This document shows, one piece after another, positions 11,470-23,238 of a DNA stretch of 64,000 nt. Position 1 is the stretch's first letter, and each line of letters starts with the position of its first letter. Source of the DNA: Elmis aenea (Eukaryota; Arthropoda; Insecta; Coleoptera; Elmidae); assembly GCA_947652605.1 (NCBI GenBank), contig OX393577.1, forward strand, positions 18,665,466-18,729,465. The letters run 5' to 3'. The notes under the pieces are model-generated. The model saw nothing but the letters and a program-made list of their open reading frames with translations, made no database searches and had not been told where the DNA came from. The position numbers and the translations under genes were made by a program.

Positions 11470-11660
11470 ACCACATTTTATTTTTTACTTAAAAACTGTA
11501 GATTTTGCAGGCAAGGTTAGAGAATAAAAAAGTTTCCTTATAAATCAAGCATTCAAATAAAAAAATTTAATTGTGGAAAACCTTTTAATAAGTACAAATC
11601 ATCTACCAAAAATCATTCTCCTACATAATATATCTAAATTAGAAAATAAAAATAAAAATC
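11470..11660 (+). repeat. Dispersed repeat related to 37690-37960
   Basis: Blocks such as TTTTTTACTTAAAAACTGTAG, then an AATAAAAAAGTTT segment, and finally GGAAAACCTTTTAATAAGTA and ATCATCTACCAAA, occur in the same order and orientation at 37690-37960. The second copy is preceded by a TACAGGGTGC terminus, so this is probably a truncated member of the TACAGGG superfamily. Confidence 0.6.
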
Positions 11661-11869
11661 TAATTTTACTGCTCCTACTTAGGAGGGTGTAACTCCGATA
11701 GGAGACGTCTAACCAGGGAAGGTCACGATACGTTGTCGCTTGAATTTCATTAACGCTGTGTTTATGGCATTAAGAGCATCAAAACTAAATGTTTTGCAGA
11801 GTTATACGTGCCACTGGCCATTTCCTTCAGAAAAATAGGGGAAAAACTGAAAAGCTGAATATTAAAAGT

Positions 11870-12060
11870 AATTTTTGCAATCGCGATGGCCATGAAACCG
11901 TCAGAGACAAAATCAAATTTTTTCTATTTACCAATGCGCGCATCCTTTGCAAGTAAAATGGTGCAAAGTTTTTGAAAAAATCCTAAACGGTTCCGGAGAA
12001 AAACGCGTAAAACGAGGCCTTTGTAAAAACGGTTTTCCCTATGTTAAACGCCTAAGTTAT
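11870..12060 (+). repeat. Outer palindrome, left arm
   Basis: This segment matches the reverse complement of 13555-13745 (shared blocks ATGCGCGCATCCTTTGCAAG, AAAATGGTGCAAAGTTTTTG, GGTTCCGGAGAAAAACG). A third copy lies at 54235-54445. The two arms flank the 12066-13535 fold-back, so an older palindrome had a younger one inserted in its loop. Confidence 0.75.
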
Positions 12061-12065
12061 CCATA

Positions 12066-13535
12066 TACAGGGTGCCCATTTTTCTAACCTGTTGTATGGG
12101 TAACTCCGTTAATATTGGAGATACATAAACGTTTAAATTAGCAAATTTGTGCAGAATTTAAAGGGAAATCTGATGCCATTTTTAAATTTGACCTACGTCA
12201 TCAACTTTTTGAAATATTTTGAAAAAGGTCGATTTTTTCAAACTTGAATAATTCCGTAACCATATAAGTTAAAACAAATAGAAAAATTGTCTTTTATAGA
12301 TATTTTTACGTACATATTTAATATGTTGACGAAATTTTCATAGCACTCTCGATTTCCGAGTTATAGCACAAACTTGCATTTTTTTTAAATGGAAGTCATA
12401 GTTGGCTGTGGTCTTATTAAAAAGGTTATTTTTTTCTCGTTTCAATGATATAAGGTTTGTTATGCTTTACTCTTGTAGTTTTTTTTTAAATAAGCAAAAA
12501 TCATTTTACATGTTCACAGCCTACTAATAGATGGGAGTTATCCCGTGTTGATGTTCTTTTTTTTTTTTCGATGTGACAATTAAGAGTTGTCTCTTATTGT
12601 TACTGTAGCAGTTATTAGCCAGTAACAAATTTTAAAAACAAATAAAATTTGTTGTTTGTTATACGTATGTCTCTCTCTCGTGTTGATCAAAATTTTTGTT
12701 TATTATAAATTTCAAAAACAATGTTTTCTAATGAAGAAATATTATCAGGTTTTTTGGTATACCCGTATTTTTTTAAATTGGTTTCTAATAACGAAAATAA
12801 TTTCTTTCTTGGTTGGCTCCTTTTCATAAATCTTTGCAAATAAATTTCACTTGAATTTCTACTATTTCTATTACAAGCGTAGTAATAGAAAAGCATGTGG
12901 TTTTTTTCTTCATTAGAACACATTGTTTTTGAAATTTACAAATAAATTCAATCAACAATTTTGATCAACACGAGAGAGAGATTTATACGTAAAACAAACA
13001 ATAAATTATATTTGACAAACTCTAAGGTTTTGTTTTTAAAATTTGTAACTGGCTAATAACTGCTACACTAACAATAAAAGACAACTCTTAAATGTCACAT
13101 CGAAAAAAAAAAACATCAACTCGGGATAACTCCCATCTATTAGTAGGCTATGAACATGTAAAATGATTTTTGCTTATTTAAAGAAAATACAAGAGTAAAG
13201 CATAACAAACCTTATATCATTGAAACGAGAGAAAAATAACCTTTTTAATAAGTCCACAGTCAACTATGACTTCCATTTAAAAAAATGCAAGTTTGTGCTA
13301 TAACTCGGAAATCGAGAGTGCTATGAAAATTTAGTTAACATATTAAATATCTACATAAAAATATCTATAAAAGCCAATTTTTATATTTGTTCTAACTCAT
13401 ATGGTTACGGAATTATTCAAGTTTGAAAAAATCGACCTTTTTCAGTTTTTTCAAAATATTTCAAAAAGTTGATGACGTATCTCTAATATTAACGGAGTTA
13501 CCCATACAACAGGTTAGAAAAATGGGCACCCTGTA
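12066..13535. mobile_element. 1.47-kb fold-back element with HTH loop, TA duplication
   Basis: Complete element with termini TACAGGGTGCCCATTTTTCT and its exact complement, flanked by TA on both sides (12064-12065, 13536-13537). The arms run from about 12066 to 12745 and from about 12895 to 13535. The 150-bp loop continues a minus-strand transposase-like HTH frame that starts in the right arm. The left arm carries a second copy of the same ATG and first codons (near 12721, plus strand). It is therefore an inverted duplication of the first 650 bp or so of a Tc1/mariner-type transposon. Confidence 0.92.
12687..12923 (-). pseudogene. N-terminal HTH (DUF4817-like) of a transposase
   Basis: A 78-codon minus-strand frame begins at the ATG at 12923. 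It contains EEKNHMLFYYYACNRNSR, then SSEIYLQRF.KRSQPRKK and LFSLLETNLKKYG, the full helix-turn-helix signature E...M...Y....N...A...Y..RF..R..P....F..L...L...G. The usual Pro after RF is replaced by Met. Beyond codon 60 the frame enters the left arm of the palindrome and loses meaning. No DDE/D catalytic domain is present, so no transposase activity is expected. A short HTH-only peptide could in principle bind element ends, which is an inference. Confidence 0.7.
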
Positions 13536-13554
13536 TACCACAACTTCTCAAATC

Positions 13555-13745
13555 ATAGCGCTTATGCAAGGGTTTCGTTTTTGACGTTTTTCTCCGGAAC
13601 CGTTCAAGATTTTTCCAAAAACTTTGCACCATTTTACTTGCAAAGGATGCGCGCATTGGTTAATAGAAAAATATCGATTTTGTTCCTGACAATTTCATTG
13701 CCAACGCGATCGCAAAAACAGGAGTGGCTTTTTGCAAAATATATC
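13555..13745 (-). repeat. Outer palindrome, right arm
   Basis: Reverse-complement partner of 11870-12060, bracketing the younger 12066-13535 fold-back. Small ORFs on both strands here are by-products of the repeat. Confidence 0.75.
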
Positions 13746-13754
13746 GTTAACATT

Positions 13755-13869
13755 TTAGGTTTGGACGGTATTACCGGTAACGAGATTACAATTACCGGTA
13801 ACAAAAACGTAAACATTTAACCTAATATCCGGTATTACCGGTAAGGGTAAAACCGCATTGCAATCCCTA
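13755..13869. mobile_element. Truncated end of a hAT-type MITE (ACCGGTAA arrays)
   Basis: Ends with GCATTGCAATCCCTAG, the same terminus as the complete element at 36384-37197. Like that element it is packed with a short palindromic motif, here ATTACCGGTAAC repeated three to four times in place of CCCGGGAT. The left half is missing, so no target duplication can be checked. Confidence 0.6.
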
Positions 13870-14624
13870 GTAGTGTTATATGGAAAAAGTTTATCAAAGC
13901 TTTTTTATTTTACATCACAATTTCGAACAAAATAACATAAGCCTTCTATGGAATTTTAAAGTAAGCCTAATTTTGTGCAAAATGTACGTCACTGCATATT
14001 TCTGTGTACAGAGTTCTAAATAATTTAACGTGCATGTCATGAAGCTTTTTTATTTTCAGTTCTGATGTAAACGTGTCAATTTACCGTTTTAAACCCAACT
14101 TTCAATTGAAATACGTGTCTGAAATCTTAAAACGTGAAGAGAGTTCAGGTCTCAAAACTTAGTATTTTACACCCACATAATTACGCGAAACTTCATCAAA
14201 TAACTTCATAAATGAAGTGAGATTAAGGTGACAAGACGCGCATTACGTGGGGGTCAAACCTACGCTTTCCTTCGCTTATTAGAAATAGAAACTACGTTCT
14301 AAAATTAGTTGATTTGAATGCTGCGACAAATAGCGCTAATTAAATTAAAAATGAAAATAAACTTGACCGAAGCAAAGATTTGCGCTTTTTCTTGGAATTT
14401 TCATCTTTTACGACAAAAATTTAAGCATCATGTAAATTTACTAAATATATAACTTAGAAAAATGCTTTGATGTCCGCACCAATATGCCATACTCGATAAT
14501 AATTTTCAAAAACTCTTGACTTTTGAGCTCTTTTTTACTTCAGAAAAAGCCAATAATGGAACAGTCTATTAAATCCAATTCAATCTTGAAAACAGTGTTT
14601 AAGATTTAGGGGAAAATTACTTAA
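13870..14624. other. Unassigned AT-rich DNA
   Basis: No coding similarity or repeat structure was recognised. Confidence 0.3.
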
Positions 14625-15780
14625 TACAGGGTGATTGAAATTCGAGTTTAAGCATAGGAATCTCGCTTATTATTATAGCTTGAGTAGGTTTAAATTTGGC
14701 AAAGTTGCTAAATTTGGTGCTTATTAATAATCCAAAAAGAAATTGGAAATATCTCACGGTATCTGAGAAAATTAGGAAGAACTGGGAAAGACGATATTTG
14801 AAAATCGTTTATAACTCGTTTGGAGTATGAAATATTTCAAATGTGATTTGGTATTTTACTTCTTTATTCATTGTCAAATTTAAAAAAAGGATTCTAAACA
14901 ATGACCATTATAAATCAGGTAGGCCGGTCGTTGTAGTTTATGTTGTTTCCATGACAACCAATTAAAAAACTAAAAGTTTTGAAAGCCCATTACTTTTCAG
15001 ATTAATAAATTAATTTTTAAAAATGAACTTTAATAACAAAGAAAAACGCGATATGCTGAGAATTTTTTTATACCTTTGTTTTAAGTTTCGTTATACTTTA
15101 TCACATGCTTTAAACAAATTTACAACAAGTTTCTGTTGAACGTAAAAAAATAGTTTTTTTTTCGGATCTATTAGGAAGAACAATGCTTTTTTTTACTTTC
15201 ATCTGAAATCGTTCTGCCATGTTATCTTCTGTGTTTGGCAAAAGCCCCATATTTCCCCAAGTATCTGTCCAACGTACAAAACAACATAAACTACAACGAC
15301 CGGCCCACCTGATTTATCATGGTTATTGTTTAAAATCCTTTTTTTTTATTTGCCAATGAATAAAGAAGTAAAATACCATGTGTGATCCATCGATGAATTC
15401 AGAAAAATAAATGGTATTTGATTATGTAAATAGCGAAAATTGCCCCCATAAGAAAAAACAAAGTTGGGTGTCATAAAACAAAAACGAATCGATTTAGGAA
15501 AAATTTGTGACCACCATCTGAATCGGCTTAAAAAGTTGCTTCGGCAATGTTGTTAAACATTTGAAATATTTCATACTCCAAAGAAGTTATAGACGATTTT
15601 CAAAAATCGTACTTCCCAGTTTTTCCCAATTTTCTCATACACCGTTTGATATGTTTCCAATTTCTCTTTGGATTATTGATAAGCACCAAATTTAGTAACT
15701 TTTCCAAATGTAAACCTATACTCTAGCTATTATAATAAGCGAGATACCCATGCTTAAACTAGAATTTCAATCATCCTGTA
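14625..15780. mobile_element. 1.16-kb fold-back element with HTH relic
   Basis: Starts TACAGGGTGATTGAAATTCG and ends with the degenerate complement (TTTCAATCATCCTGTA). Left arm 14625-14955 pairs with right arm about 15280-15780 (shared GAAATATTTCATACTCCA, TTTTCTCA, ATAATAAGCGAGAT). The loop of about 330 bp has an ATG at 15023 and an HTH-like frame. Structure and termini match the 12066-13535 element, but the sequence differs, so it is a separate family. Confidence 0.85.
15023..15200 (+). pseudogene. Degenerate HTH start in fold-back loop
   Basis: From the ATG at 15023 the frame reads MNFNNKEKRDMLRIFLYL, resembling the E...M first helix of the DUF4817-type domain. After a frameshift, LQQVSVERKKIVFF and LLGRT follow, where Y..RYP.R..P...F..L is expected. 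The position relative to the arms is the same as in the 12066 element, which supports the reading more than the sequence alone does. Confidence 0.45.
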
Positions 15781-16205
15781 TATACGAGTATGTTTAACAG
15801 TAATTGGAATTTCATTTTTTCTTATTTAGCGAATGGCGCAAATGTCTTTTTGCGTCGATTTTGTTTTCTGACATCGGCCGAAAGCTGTCGGTGTTTCTTG
15901 TACCACTTGGATTTAGTATTAGAGTTTAAAGGGCCAGTCGCAAATCTTGAGTTTTTTTAGCAGCTGGTGCTTGGGTCAGGATTTGTCCGATTTCGGCTCT
16001 GGTTGCGGTCTGCTAGTTATTGTTTCTCGTACCCTGCAACTTTAATAAAATACTGTAATCTCTACACAAAAAATTGTCACGTAATTGTTTCGCTAGTCTC
16101 TACGGTCAGTTGTCTTCGTGAATTTGACAGGCGGTCAAATATTCTAGACCTGGTAAAGCGAACATTCGCAACAAAAATAAAACGAAACTAACACTACATG
16201 CCAAA
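15781..16205. other. Unassigned DNA between two elements
   Basis: Slightly GC-richer than average. A 74-codon frame at 15967-16191 lacks recognisable features and supporting splice sites. Confidence 0.3.
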
Positions 16206-17495
16206 TACAGAGTGATTCAAATTTGTAACGCAGATTTTAGTCAACTACTGTTATTAAGATACCCTACAAAAACTTAGAATTCAGTCAATGGATAAAGCTG
16301 CTAATTTTAAAATTGCTCTTTTTTTAAGTGAAATGTAGGGTATATCGTTATGTAATGAACCTAGCCTTAAAAATGAAAGTTGTAATTCTGCTAAATAGTT
16401 GTGGCATTTTAAACTTGAGGAAAATTTTTATCAAAATATATTGACCCTGAAGAGTTTCCCAAAAATGTTTTTTTAAAGAAAAATAAGTCAAATTAAACTT
16501 GGGCATCAAAGGGTAATAAAATTTCTCACAGAAGAGAGCAATGGGCTAAACGTTCTCCATCAAAGACTGACCGATGGGTATGGAAACGAAGCCCCATCTT
16601 TATTTCAAGTAAATGTTTGGTCTAAGCTGTTTCGCTGGGGTCGGTACTCTCTCTGTACAGGATGATTCAAAATCAGGTCGACCAGTTGAGGAATGGTTAA
16701 AATAATTGAAGATTAGGTGCTGTGAGATCGGCCCATGAAGTTGTCTTTTATTGCCAGGGAAGTTGGGTAATCCGAAACAACTGTTTGGAAAGTTTTGCAC
16801 GACGATTTGGGCATGAAGAATGTCTTGGCGCGTTAGATTGCAAGCCGGAGCAAAAACTTATCAGAAAATAAATTTCTCAAGTTAATTGAATCGCTTGACG
16901 GGCTGATAAGAGTTTATTTTTACGATTTTCTCCGGCAACGAGACTTCGATGTATCACTAGGATCATTCTACCAAACACAGAGGTTCGCCACCCGTCAAGA
17001 AAAGCCAAAACACGGTCTTCGGCAACCATTTTTTGGAACGAATAGTTCTGCTTATTAAATGTATAGAAAAAGGCCGAAAATTAATGGAGAGGTCTGTTTA
17101 AAGACGATTCAAAGTTTAAAAGAAGCCTTAAAATTAAAACGGCTTGTGGCGGCAAAAGAATCTACTTCAGCACGACAATTGCAGGGTCCATAAAGCATGT
17201 AATGTTCAGGCTGTAATTCAAGAATGTGGATTTACTGGACTGCGTTATCCACTTTAAAGCCCTAATTGAAAACCCTGCTTTTTCTTTTTGATCAGAAATT
17301 TAAAAACATCTTAGAGGCAGAAGATTTACAGCCAATAATACGCTAAATTTAGCTGTTGATACCTACCTTCGAAGCTTCCAAAAGAATCTTTTCTTGAAGG
17401 GATGCGGTAATTCGAGAAACGTTGGATTAAGTGTATAAGGTTGAAGGTAGTTATTGCAAGTTGCGAAGTAAATGCTCAAAATGTGGATCGTTAAT
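16206..17495 (+). pseudogene. Mariner-like element relic with transposase trace
   Basis: The left end TACAGAGTGATTCAAATTTG resembles mariner termini. The transposase trace runs from about 16508, where an open stretch of about 50 codons contains QRVIKFLTEES, HQRLTDGYG, EAPSLFQ and FRWGRYSL, the mariner N-terminal HTH. QDDSKSGRP follows near 16665 (usual DD.RSGRP), then TVWKVLHDDLGMKNVLAR, KAKTRSSATIFWNE, QHDNCRVH (catalytic HDNARPH) and FEKRWIKCIRLK. Many stops and frameshifts lie between the blocks. The order and spacing are those of a full-length transposase of about 340 residues, so this is one decayed copy. No convincing right TIR was found. Confidence 0.85.
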
Positions 17496-17929
17496 CATTA
17501 ATTTAGAATGGTATGTTATTAAAAACTGCAAAAATTGGTAATTACTTCTTTATTTCGAACATTAGAGATATTTTTAGATCGAATTTATGTGCAAATTTTT
17601 CGCCAGAATAGTAAAATAAATCAAATTTCGCGCCAAACGGTGGCATATACGAAAAAACTCATGTGACGTTTTTTGTTTAGAATAAAATGCACTACCAAAA
17701 AACCAGTTCGAGTTTGATTTTGAACAGGGCCGTACTAGTTTTTTATAAAATTTATTGAAACTGAACCTCCTCAACTCAGCCACTGGTTGCTTGTGGGGGT
17801 TCACATTCTCACCGACCCTGTAAGGTAGTGCTGTTTACCAAATTTGGTTTAAATATATCTTCTGATTGGGAAAGGGTTAAAAATTATCGATATTTTTTTC
17901 GAAAATTTCTATACCCTGTGTCTTTAAAA

Positions 17930-18029
17930 TGGAGCGTTTATGGACCCATGTTGTATGGAATATTCGCTTTGAAATAAGTTTTTCTATCCACTGTTAAGGT
18001 CCTGCTACAAAAAAGTTGACCACCCTGTA
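17930..18029 (-). repeat. Terminal fragment of a TACAGGG-type element
   Basis: Ends in GACCACCCTGTA at 18029. Its reverse complement (TACAGGGTGGTCAACTTTTT, then TGTAGCAGGACC) closely matches 41843-41905, so both are pieces of one family. No left partner was identified between the mariner relic and this end. Another CCGACCCTGTA-like sequence lies near 17815. Confidence 0.6.
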
Positions 18030-18140
18030 TACAAATAGTTCACTGTAATATAAAAAAATCACAGGAGCTTGTAACATCTATGACATCAATTAAAAATTAA
18101 ATTAAATCTTATCTGAGACTAAAATAATATTTATTTTAAT

Positions 18141-18880
18141 TTAACCCTTTGAGTCCCAAAATAAGTTTTATCGATAAAATGAAAAAAAAAAATTACTTTG
18201 TTAACTTAAAATACCATAACATGAACAATAAAAAAATCTCTTTGTAATTATTTTTTTTCTAAATAGAAAAAAAGTTGGTGGTTTCATTAGATAACTACTG
18301 GGACAACAAAATACTTTCCCTTTTTATGGTGTTTATTAATTTAAAAATAAATAAATTTACTTTCAGCTCAAAATAAATTTTTTCAATAAAAAAAAAATTA
18401 TCATTCACTTCATTAACTTAAAATATCTTAAAATTAACCTTAATTTTTTTTACAATAATAGAATAAAAAAGCGGTGGTTTTATCAGATAACCAATGGCGC
18501 ACAAGAAACACACTTTAAATATTTTTATAAGTATTTTTTATAACTTCGAATTTAAAAGCAAATCCATAAACAATTTATCAACTGATCATAATTCACTGAT
18601 AAATTTACTTACCAGCCATTACAATCCACTAATTGCGTAAAATTTAATATTTTCTTGTCATTTACCATTGCTTGATAAAGCAACTTACACCATGCAAAAC
18701 ATTTAAATGAAATTTTGGTATACGGACCTATTTTAGTACGAACTTTTGCTTTTTGTCAAGAGATGGTGCTATAAGACATAGAATAGCAATAGTGGTTTTA
18801 AAGCTTGGTCACTGGGTATCATGTAATAAATTATTTGAAAGGTGGTTTCTCGGTGAAACCACAAGGAACAAAAGGGTTAA
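18141..18880. mobile_element. piggyBac-type MITE with TTAA target duplication
   Basis: TTAA at both ends (18141-18144, 18877-18880) encloses termini CCCTTTGAGTCC and, inverted, CCCTTTTGTTCC, as in piggyBac-type elements. Inside, two diverged units of about 160 bp (about 18155-18320 and 18365-18520) share AAAATAA.TTTT, TTAACTTAAAATA and GGTGGTTT.AT.AGATAAC. A third GGTGGTTTC lies next to the right end. No transposase frame is present, so it would depend on one supplied elsewhere. Confidence 0.8.
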
Positions 18881-20029
18881 GAGATGTAAGTAGTATGTCT
18901 TATAGGTATAAAAATGTTTTTGTACATATTTAGATGTTTTTGTTACATTGAATTTCTCTCAGAGTTCAGAACAAGCAACTAGTTTTATAAAACGACAATG
19001 GCCAAGGTGCCCTACATCTAAAATAAGACATCTTGTACATCTATTTTAAGCTTTACGTCAAATATCAAAGCAAAAACATTTGCTTATGTTTACGTACAAA
19101 AGATATGCGCTTCAATGTACAAATATATAAAATTACTCGATATAATCCCCTTTTATTAAAGTATTGACGTCAGGACTCAACAAACTTGCTTTTAAAAAGA
19201 AAAGAATAAATCCCTCTCAGAGTCGTATTTATTTATTTTGCTATTTTGATTTGCATTATTTGTCGAAGTATTTAATTCGGCTAAATTTAGCCACGTTTTC
19301 CAATAGATAAACAAGAGCGTAGGTTTGTTCCAAGTAATGCGCGACTTATCACTGTAATCAATTAACGTTTATTTTTAGATTTATTTGAAGAAGTTTTACA
19401 CCCTGATGTGGGTGTATAGTGCCTTTTTCTCATTATTTCTTTTATACGCTTATAAAGTTGCCGTTTAACTCAGTTTAGATTTTTATTTCGACTTTTGAAA
19501 ATCGTTGTTGGTGGATACTCTCTTAAATGTTAAGATTTTTTGTAATTATAAGCTCTATATTACTGTTTTCGCAACTTAAGAATTAATAAGCGTGTTAAGC
19601 ACGCAACACGTATAAAAAGGTGGCCCACCTGATAACTAAACTGTTTATTAAAAGCAAAAAATTTTCATCAAAGATTATATTTTTTGTGTTGTATTCGCAG
19701 TATTTTTCTTTTATAAGGTATTTTTCTGATAATATTTAAATCTATTGGGTCCAACTTCGCGGAGTTGCTTTCGCCTGGCTTTTATATATTCGCTTATCCC
19801 TAAGGTCTCTTTCAAATATCGCCCGAATAGCAATTACATAAATATAATATGATGTTGGATAAGAGTGGGCCAGAACAACTACCAGATAAGCTGTGTTATT
19901 TTCATTACATGATTCTTTAATGAAACCGTTGAACATAAACTAACCTGTTTAATGTACAGGGTGTACTTCTTTATTTGGAATATATGGTTTCAGTGATTTC
20001 TATTATGACGTGCTTTGGAAAATTAAAAA
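18881..20029. other. Unassigned DNA, one solitary TIR
   Basis: A single TACAGGGTGTAC terminus occurs near 19955 without a recognised partner. A 64-codon minus-strand frame at 19742-19936 has no recognisable family or splice context. Nothing else is visible. Confidence 0.3.
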
Positions 20030-20700
20030 TTGGTTATTATTTCTGTATGTAATTTGGTGGATAGCATAATTTGGTGGATGTATGAAGAGTATTTTAAATA
20101 ATTGCAAATTAGTACAAAATTATATAATTTAGCTTTAAATCAACTTATATTAAATGTAACACAAGATAAATTGAAGATTCAAAATATGTAATAATATATG
20201 TGGTGCTATATTTGAACGGTCAAAGTTGGTGTAATTTTTAAACATCATGTATGTGCTAATAATTATTTCGAATTCTTTGTAAAAAAGGGATTGTACTATC
20301 ATTTTAAATGGTGTGTAGTTTTTTTCCCTAGTAAAATCAGAGAAATTAATTTTTAGTTGAATTTTTTATTGACAAAGTTAAATTTGGTGGAGGTATCGGG
20401 TATAAAAATATAGTTTACTGATAAATGCAAATAATTTCGAAACTCTGCTAGAATAAAGTTTAAATGAAAGTAACACAAAGCAAACTAAAATATCAGAATA
20501 GGTACCTACACTAATATTATTTATTTTTAATTTGACATGCAAACAAATACTGCCTTAATACAATAAACTATCTAAGACTTTTTATTATATTGAAGGCAAC
20601 ACCACAAACCATATAAGGTGTGTGTGGCTATCATTTTAGGTTTTTATAATTGATTGTCGTGAAGTAGAATAAAGTATGAAAGTTCGTACATAGGATTTCG
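20030..20700 (+). repeat. Diverged tandem duplication, period about 315-335 bp
   Basis: AATTTGGTGGA occurs near 20050, 20070 and 20388. GTAACACAA.. with its flanks recurs at about 20157 and 20470. CTATCATTTTA next to a GTGTG stretch recurs at about 20297 and 20630. The order is kept, so this is an old tandem pair rather than scattered matches. Function unknown. Confidence 0.5.
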
Positions 20701-20989
20701 AAAACATTAAATTATTCTAATGGATTACACATACTTTGGCACCCTTCCGGTGACAATAACTGAACGAAATTTTTTTCGACTTTTTTCCAACTTAAGTTTA
20801 GCTCGATATTGTGTTTAAGTATATAGGAATTAAAGGTATTGAAAATTCTTTGTGCAACATAAATAAAAGATCTTTGACCAACTTTTTTGTTACTTCGATA
20901 AAACGTAGCAAAAAGTAGCTTCTCGTGTTGTGATATTTTACAGGTACAGTAATTAAATAAACTTTAGTAAATAAAGTTTAGTAACATAA

Positions 20990-21978
20990 AGGAAATTAGT
21001 TTCCATTTATAGTAGGGCTGAGGGATAACGCCATGGTTTATTATATAAAGTCTTAATAATAAATTTATGGGAGATGTTTAAGTTGTTTATATAAGCGTCA
21101 GCTGCATTAACCCTTCCTATAATTCCGTAAGTTAAAAGAGATTGTACTAATGCAAAGTAAAAAGTACGTAAGGTAGAAATAGATAGAATTGTTCTTAGTT
21201 TTTTGAACAGGTATATTGTTTTTATAACTCGGGTACATAGAGTATTTGTATGTGTGTATGTCCCACCTCATAAACTTATTTATTTTAATTCCTAGATATT
21301 TGACAAAGTTTACTCGAGTTACTAGATAAGTACAATCACAATTATATACAAGATTACATTAAACATCATGAATTATACTATTTTCCCAATTTGGTTGATG
21401 GTTTTTATATACAGAAAATGTAATAAAATACTTTTTATATAATTAAGAGTGAGAATGTTAGTATCCAACCATTGTTTAATAAATTTAAGATCTTGCATCG
21501 CCATATTCTCAACTTTAACCCATGTACTTGCATCAAGGAACAGAACAGTGCCATCTGCTTATGCTATCAGAGAGCCATGAATTTTATTAAATAGTAGTAG
21601 ATCATTAATATAAATTAAAAATAATATTGGACCTAGAACTGTTCCTTGTGGCACACCACATGTGATAATTTTTGAGAGACCAAACTAACCACCTACTTTG
21701 ACAATTTGATGTCAGATTAGTAAGTTTTAAATAAGTTAAGAGCACTACTGCTTATTGCAATTGAATTTAATTTTTTACGTAGTATAATATGGTTCACGGT
21801 GTCAAATACTTTTGCTAAGTCTAGAAATATGGCGGCACACGGGGTAGAATTGTTCAGAGAGTTATATATTTTTTCTGTTAGTTCAGCAATGGCATCATTA
21901 CTAATGTTAGTGTTATTTTCTAACACCCAGGCCAAAAATGTTTGTAGAACTGCTTGTCGATAGCTTAAGTTAAGCATT
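20990..21978 (-). pseudogene. LINE reverse-transcriptase relic (CR1/L2-like)
   Basis: An 86-codon open stretch (21977-21717, minus) holds NNTNISNDAIAELTEKIYN and FLDLAKVFDTVNH (motif A). Continuing leftward with frameshifts come GVPQGTVLGPILFLIYIND (motif B), IAYADGTVLF (motif C, where the second catalytic Asp of YADD is now Gly), and VKYLGIKINKFMRW. The C-terminal tail with QSLLTYGI follows to about 21000. The active site is dead. A TTAA MITE begins precisely where the ORF starts, and LINE-like frame (KLFEQYGF) continues beyond it at 23239-23285. Confidence 0.87.
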
Positions 21979-23238
21979 TTAACCCTAGGTTTACCGTTAA
22001 ATTTTTCACCCTTCGTTTACCGTTAACGTACCCGGGTACTTTCATTTGTTTTGTGATGAAAATATAGTATTTTTCAAATGATACTATAATTGTCTCGATT
22101 TTCATTTAGGAAAATATTTATTATTGTATAAAATATATTAATCTACAACCTTTATTATTCAAAAACCTTTGTTATTCAACATTTGTTATTTATAAACATT
22201 TATTGTTCAACTTATCATTCAAAAACATTTTTATTCAAAAAAATTTATCATTCTAAAATAGGTGTCAATAAAAATTATTAAAAAACAACTAAAATCAACT
22301 ATAAAATAATACCACACTGACGTAAATGGCATTTGTTAATTAAGATTTTTTTTTTGTTTTCCACGGCACACTTGAAAATTTTGTGAAACCTAACCCATTT
22401 TAGTTAAACTTTTATTTTTTATTTCTTATTAGTTTAGCACTAAAATTAACTTATGATTACATCATTGAATTCAGAAAAAAAGTGTCTACCAGATTAAGTA
22501 AAAAAATAAATAAATGATGCTATTTGAAAAAAAAAGTTGACTATTGTTTGACATTTAAGTTGAACTTGAAAAAAATAAAAATCCAATTCAGTTTATAGTA
22601 TTTGAGGAGCCATTTCATTTACTTTTTTGTTCACCAAAATCTTACCACAAACAACGGAGTTACAGCTTGCGGCGTTTTTTGTGTGACACCCTGTATGCAT
22701 TCCGTTCCCGTAATGTCATACGTTTCGAGTTTCCGGGAACGTTTTTATTGTCACCATCGCCATGTCTTCTTTTACTAAGGATTGAATAAATACAAGAAAT
22801 CTTTTTCAATAAAACAAACAAGTACACAAACAACATACCATGGCAATTGACCTGTTGCGTTTGATGGTCCAGCTACTTCGTTATCCATAATTACAAAACT
22901 AATTATTGTTCACTTCACTAATCTAACTTTATTGAAACTGTATTCTTACTCGCGACACAGTCAAAACAAACGAAAAATGCGTCCGACTGCTCAAATACCA
23001 TGTACATAACGTTTAGTACCCGGGTACCCTAACGGTAAACGGCGTATAAAAATAATTCAAAATGATTTTACTAAAAATCTAAAAACGCAATTCATTTTAA
23101 TTTTTTACATTATGTGTACAGCATGTAGATTGAGGATGTCAGAGACGTTCAGGGTCCCAAATCGCCCCGAACACAAAAAATCATATCAGTTAAAACGAAA
23201 AAGTTACCCGGGTACCTCAATGGTAAACCTAGGGTTAA
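21979..23238. mobile_element. piggyBac-type MITE, 1.26 kb, inserted in a LINE
   Basis: TTAA target duplications (21979-21982 and 23235-23238) enclose inverted termini CCCTAGGTTTACCGTT and CCCTAGGTTTACCATT. The palindrome GTACCCGGGTAC or close variants occurs three times (near 22029, 23017 and 23208), next to more copies of TTTACCGTTA. These look like subterminal transposase-binding sites, which is an inference. The interior is AT-rich without coding capacity and includes a solitary ACACCCTGTA end near 22682. It splits the LINE reverse transcriptase described at 20990-21978. Confidence 0.88.
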
